From Ferruginibacter sp. HRS2-29 (GTDB lineage: Bacteria > Bacteroidota > Bacteroidia > Chitinophagales > Chitinophagaceae): 64,000 bases of DNA. This document shows positions 60,579-64,000 of this stretch, piece by piece. The stretch lies in assembly GCF_024343615.1 (NCBI RefSeq), contig NZ_RJUB01000001.1, forward strand, positions 124,001-188,000, in the 5' to 3' direction. How positions within the stretch are numbered: the first letter of the stretch is position 1; each line of letters begins with the position of its first letter. The translations under genes and the position numbers were made by a program. The notes under the pieces are model-generated. The model saw only the letters and a program-made list of their open reading frames with translations. It was not told the origin of the DNA and made no database searches.

Positions 60579-61415
60579 TTAATTGCCCAATTTGTACACT
60601 GCTGTCAACCCGTTACTCCCCTCTCCAAAACTTGGATACAGCGTAATTTTCTGCTTTTCATAGTTTTTATTCCTGTGGAAATGTGGAATTAATATCCCGG
60701 AAAGTGTACCGATCGTGGTGCCCACTATTACATCCGACCTGAAATGCTGCCCTGCTTTCAACCTCAGCAAACCGGTAGTTACTGTAGCGGCACCTGCAAC
60801 TGCATAAGGCGCCCATTTGAACCGCATCTGCGGATGATAGGCCGTATACACCTGCGCCATGAAAAAGGCAGAAGATGCTACAAAGCCCGGATGGCCGGCA
60901 AAGAAAGAGTTTCTTGCACCACCACGGGTACGTTTGGTGATATCCACCGTGGGGTTATAAGCGTATGGCCGGAACCGGTTGGCAGCCATCGCGGAGGTAA
61001 CATAAACAGAACCGAATGCGCCCAAGGTTTCGAGGTACATCAACCCTATCTGTCCCGCATCTTTGCGTATGCCTTTATCGAATAACAATACCAATGGTAA
61101 TCCCATACTGCCATAAAAAAACAGGTCACTTGTTTTTGCTGCTTTCGGATCATAGTTATCCGCAATGGGGCGGTCAAACTTATTGATATCACTAATTTTC
61201 AAGGCCATCACTTCCGCCTCGGGCACGGGATCGCGGCCATATACTTTTGACATACCATAGAGCGGCCAGGCTACGAGTGCGGCCGTTACCGGTATTTCCC
61301 ACTTTTTGTTGAACTGAAAAGGACGTTGCGGATCGGGACTTTTATCTGTTTGTGCAAATGCGGAATGAGCGGCCAGAAATGTCACCATCATCACCGCCAT
61401 CAGTCTGTATGCCAT
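60579..61415 (-). CDS. PAP2-family protein with atypical phosphatase motifs
   Basis: About 278 residues from ATG 61415 (MAYRLMAVMMVTFLAAHSAF signal). A start at 61457 would put a charged stretch ahead of the signal. The PAP2 motifs are present but altered: motif 1 region AANRFRPYAYN lacks the usual Lys, motif 2 is FFAGHPG instead of PSGH, and motif 3 RLKAGQHFRSDVIVG keeps R, H and D. Several hydrophobic helices. PAP2 enzymes dephosphorylate lipid phosphates such as undecaprenyl pyrophosphate. Activity is uncertain given the substitutions. Confidence 0.8.
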   Translation of the reverse strand: MAYRLMAVMMVTFLAAHSAFAQTDKSPDPQRPFQFNKKWEIPVTAALVAWPLYGMSKVYGRDPVPEAEVMALKISDINKFDRPIADNYDPKAAKTSDLFFYGSMGLPLVLLFDKGIRKDAGQIGLMYLETLGAFGSVYVTSAMAANRFRPYAYNPTVDITKRTRGGARNSFFAGHPGFVASSAFFMAQVYTAYHPQMRFKWAPYAVAGAATVTTGLLRLKAGQHFRSDVIVGTTIGTLSGILIPHFHRNKNYEKQKITLYPSFGEGSNGLTAVYKLGN

Positions 61416-61462
61416 AGGTTGCTTTTTGATTTTTATGCTATCAAAAACAAAAAGCAAGCCAT

Positions 61463-62761
61463 CTAGCCTTTTTCGTATACGAGGTATTGCCAGGGGCGCA
61501 TTACAAATGCTTCATCTAATGGAAGCTCCAGGTGATCCTGCGGAAAAAATACATTGCTGAATTTCCCTTTCACTACCGGGTCAGACAGGTAAATGGTAGA
61601 TTCTTCCGGGGAAAAATTCAAGAGTACGAATACTTCCTGCCGCCCGTTTGAACGCAGGTATGCCAATACTTTCTCCCCGGACCCCGTCGCCGGGAGATAA
61701 GTGGTCACCGCATCATCCGCTGCATGCAATGCCGCATTGCGCCTGCGCAGTGATAACAATGTACTGTAAAACGCGGCCATGTGATATTCACCATTCCACG
61801 CGATCACATCCTTATCAAAAAATTGAAGGCGTTTATGATTGGGTAATTCCTGCCCGCTATAGATCAGCGGAATGCCATCCCAGGTAAAACTATGCACCGC
61901 AAACAGCAAAGCCGAATCGCCATACTTTTCATATTCAGTTCCGTTCCAGCTGTTTTCATCGTGATTGCTGGTGAACCAGAGTTTTACCGGATGATCGCCT
62001 GCCCGGTCATTATAATCCTGAAGTAATTGTGTGAGCGTATTGAGCGGTAATTGTTTTTTGTAAAAATCCTCGGTGCTGTGCATCCATTTCCAGGTGTAGG
62101 CTGCATCAAACACTTCCATGTACTCGCGGCTTTCGATCGGATCCATTTCGGCGAGCCAGAAAAGATTTTTTGTCTCCTCCAGCGCAGTTCTTGCCTGCTG
62201 CCAGAAGTCTACCCTCACCCACGATGCCAGGTCGCAACGGAAGCCATCGATGCCGGCAGTTGTTATCCAGTAACGCATCGACTCAATCATGGCAATTCGC
62301 ATATCGGCATTGTCGTAATCCAGCTCTATAATATCGTCCATTCCACTGGCTACTTTGAAAGTGCCGGTTGTTTCATCGTGTTGGTAATAAGACGGGTTGG
62401 TTGTAGTCCACACATGATCCCAGCCGGTATGATTGGCCACCCAATCGATGATCACTTTGAAACCCAGTGCCTGTGCGCCTTTCACTAATGAAATAAAATC
62501 TGCGAGGGTACCAAACTCAGGATTGACAGCCGTATAATCGCTGCAGGCATAGGGGCTCCCCATCGTTCCTTTTTTGTGTTGCTGCGCAATGGGGGTGATG
62601 GGCATGAACCAGAGCGTTTCAACACCCATGGCACGAAGCCTGGGCATTTCGTCAAAAAAAGCATTGAAGGTCCCTTCGGGTGTGTATTGGCGTACGTTGA
62701 CCTCATAAACATTGGTGGAATTTATCCAGCCGGCCCGGGGAAATATGCCTGTTTGTTGCAT
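61463..62761 (-). CDS. GH13 alpha-amylase-family glycoside hydrolase
   Basis: 432 residues, no signal peptide. The four GH13 regions are visible: DWVANHTGWDHVW (region I), GFRCDLASW with nucleophile D177, WLAEMDP with acid/base E205, and FTSNHDEN with D268. The C-terminal beta domain (ESTIYLSDPVVKGKF...) is short. A cytoplasmic alpha-glucan or maltodextrin enzyme fits best; the substrate cannot be read out. The gene follows 47 nt upstream of the PAP2 start on the same strand. Confidence 0.9.
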   Translation of the reverse strand: MQQTGIFPRAGWINSTNVYEVNVRQYTPEGTFNAFFDEMPRLRAMGVETLWFMPITPIAQQHKKGTMGSPYACSDYTAVNPEFGTLADFISLVKGAQALGFKVIIDWVANHTGWDHVWTTTNPSYYQHDETTGTFKVASGMDDIIELDYDNADMRIAMIESMRYWITTAGIDGFRCDLASWVRVDFWQQARTALEETKNLFWLAEMDPIESREYMEVFDAAYTWKWMHSTEDFYKKQLPLNTLTQLLQDYNDRAGDHPVKLWFTSNHDENSWNGTEYEKYGDSALLFAVHSFTWDGIPLIYSGQELPNHKRLQFFDKDVIAWNGEYHMAAFYSTLLSLRRRNAALHAADDAVTTYLPATGSGEKVLAYLRSNGRQEVFVLLNFSPEESTIYLSDPVVKGKFSNVFFPQDHLELPLDEAFVMRPWQYLVYEKG

Positions 62762-63256
62762 GGTGATTGATTTATAAGTTTAAAGATAGGAGCAAATGAA
62801 TAGCTATTCAAAACATATGACCGGACTTCTGCACCGGTTGAATACACACATCGTACCTACGGCACGAAAACACCCGGTTACTATACTGGCTACCCAGACA
62901 TTGTCGCTACGGGACAAAAATGCGGTATTATTCAGCTGGTCTGAAAATTATCGGATAAGACAAATGTATGTCCCGTACGGACATGGTGCGGTAGAAAAAT
63001 TTTAATATAATCATTCCTGCCGCAGGTACGGTTTATGAAAAAATGTAGGCGCTTTTTTGTTCCGTAGGAAGAATGTGCCGGTAGAAAAATAATAATATGA
63101 GCGATCCGTGCCGTAGGTACGGCTTGTGAATGCGCAGGCAGAATGCCATTCGATTTCCGAAGGAAATAAAAATCTGTGCAATCCCCGTTATCCCCTGAAA
63201 TCTGTGCTCCCTTTCTCCCATTCATATTCAAAAATCATTGGTAACTTTGCTGCGCA
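62762..63256. repeat. Intergenic region with GCCGTAGGTACGGC-type repeats
   Basis: 495 bp without a gene. Short palindromic words recur: CGTACCTACGGCACG (62851), GTCGCTACGGGAC (62902), TGTCCCGTACGGACAT (62969), GCCGCAGGTACGG (63018), TTCCGTAGGAA (63060), GTGCCGTAGGTACGGC (63108), with the phrase GGTAGAAAAAT repeated beside them. Short frames across it are the result of the repeats. Chance coding is rejected. Confidence 0.65.
63242..63250 (+). promoter_or_regulatory. -7 promoter box very close to the ispH start
   Basis: TAACTTTGC matches TAnnTTTGC and ends 6 nt before the ispH ATG, so transcription could begin at or next to the start codon. No clear -33 TTG is visible at the expected distance. 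Confidence 0.4.
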
Positions 63257-64000
63257 ATGAAGCAGTTCACCATACCATTCACCTATCGTAGTCCGCTGAT
63301 CTCTGCCATCAAAGCCAGGCGCAGGCAGCAGGATAAGATGAAAAAAGATTTCACGCCCACCCTGCTCGATTTCGGGCCGGTGCAGATATACCTTGCCCGT
63401 CATTTCGGGTTTTGTTATGGGGTGGAAAATGCCATCGAGATCGCTTTCAGAACGGTGGATGAAAATCCCGGCAAACGGATCTTTTTGTTAAGCGAAATGA
63501 TCCACAATCCGCAGGTAAACAAAGACCTCATAGCCCGCGGTGTCCGTTTTTTGCAGGATACCCACGGCAATAAACTGATCCCATTTGAAGAACTCACGCA
63601 GGATGATGTAGTGATCATCCCGGCTTTCGGCACTACACTGGGCATTGAAGAAAAACTGAATGCGATCGGCATCGCCACTGAAAAATACAATACCACCTGC
63701 CCTTTTGTAGAAAAAGTATGGAACCGCAGCGAACAGATCGCCAAAAAGAATTACAGCGTAGTGGTGCATGGCAAACCCTCACATGAAGAAACGCGGGCCA
63801 CATTTTCGCATGCCGCCGCTGGTACACCTACCGTTGTGGTAAATGATATGAACGAGGCCATACTGCTGGGCCGTTATATTACCGGGGAAAAACAGCCGGA
63901 AGATTTTTACGTGGATTTCAAAGAAAGATATTCAGCAGGATTTGATGCTGCGAAAGATCTTGAACGCATCGGTGTAGTTAACCAGACCACCATGCTGGCC
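63257..64000 (+). CDS. ispH: 4-hydroxy-3-methylbut-2-enyl diphosphate reductase IspH (3' end off the window)
   Basis: The first 248 codons. Cluster ligand C53 (HFGFCYGVENAI), H83 (EMIHNPQVN), C148 (NTTCPFVEKVW) and the HGKPSHEET segment with H171 and E177/E178 are present; the third cluster Cys lies beyond the window. The longer N-terminus matches the extended IspH form of about 400 residues found in Bacteroidota and cyanobacteria. The enzyme makes IPP and DMAPP in the last step of the MEP pathway, using a 4Fe-4S cluster. Confidence 0.95.
   Translation, partial: MKQFTIPFTYRSPLISAIKARRRQQDKMKKDFTPTLLDFGPVQIYLARHFGFCYGVENAIEIAFRTVDENPGKRIFLLSEMIHNPQVNKDLIARGVRFLQDTHGNKLIPFEELTQDDVVIIPAFGTTLGIEEKLNAIGIATEKYNTTCPFVEKVWNRSEQIAKKNYSVVVHGKPSHEETRATFSHAAAGTPTVVVNDMNEAILLGRYITGEKQPEDFYVDFKERYSAGFDAAKDLERIGVVNQTTMLA

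Noticed and set aside
62796..63231. Several short frames before ispH
   Set aside because: They are produced by the GCCGTAGGTACGGC-type intergenic repeats and have no start context or conserved content.

Overview
The window reads as a chromosomal segment of a Bacteroidota bacterium, most likely a Chitinophagaceae-type soil or freshwater organism. The signs are two proteins ending in type IX secretion (T9SS) sorting domains, DUF2807 head-GIN proteins, DUF4878-like lipoproteins, paired RHS proteins of the Bacteroidota kind, a TPP riboswitch in front of a TonB-dependent receptor, and several promoters with the Bacteroidota -7 box TAnnTTTG. This is inference from gene content; no 16S gene is present.

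Layout. (1) 1-6.2 kb: an alginate/uronate utilisation locus, with PL17 lyase and SDR reductase on the minus strand, and a LacI regulator, PL6 lyase and KduI on the plus strand. An 18-bp LacI-type operator lies between the two arms. (2) 6.3-10.4 kb: housekeeping and lipoprotein genes (inorganic pyrophosphatase, half-size TauE/SafE, NlpC/P60 peptidase, ECF sigma and anti-sigma-like pair). (3) 10.6-17.4 kb: two large T9SS surface proteins and a small lipoprotein. (4) 17.4-27.5 kb: a RAYT transposase remnant with tandem GC-rich repeats, then an RHS cassette: candidate immunity protein, RHS protein with a JAB-like C-terminal tip, RHS partner, and coiled-coil/beta-barrel outer-membrane protein. (5) 27.7-36.4 kb: accessory genes. 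A minus-strand cassette holds an HTH protein, DUF5675 and two small membrane proteins. A DNA-level control region at 30.66-31.19 kb carries a 119-bp palindrome, an 18-bp perfect palindrome and four 22-bp tandem repeats. Beyond it come an ECF sigma/anti-sigma block, DUF3606, a sigma-region-2-like mini-protein and an XRE regulator. (6) 36.5-45.2 kb: a visibly AT-rich island with a tight five-gene operon (SIS-SIS-HAD fusion, phosphoribosyltransferase-like protein, ORC/CDC6-type ATPase, unknown Rossmann-like protein, PfkB kinase) facing a dGTPase. This is the best candidate for a little-described conflict or nucleotide-metabolism system. (7) 45.4-64 kb: core genes: der, era, initiator tRNA, DUF2807 pair, thiamin receptor under a TPP riboswitch, ddl-PASTA-rhodanese, ferredoxin and acyl-CoA reductase, HtrA protease, PAP2, GH13 and the 5' part of ispH.

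Many intergenic gaps in the core regions hold inverted repeats built from short tandem words, with a different word in each gap. These look like a lineage-specific repeat or terminator class rather than genes. All family assignments come from reading motifs in the sequence; no database search was run.
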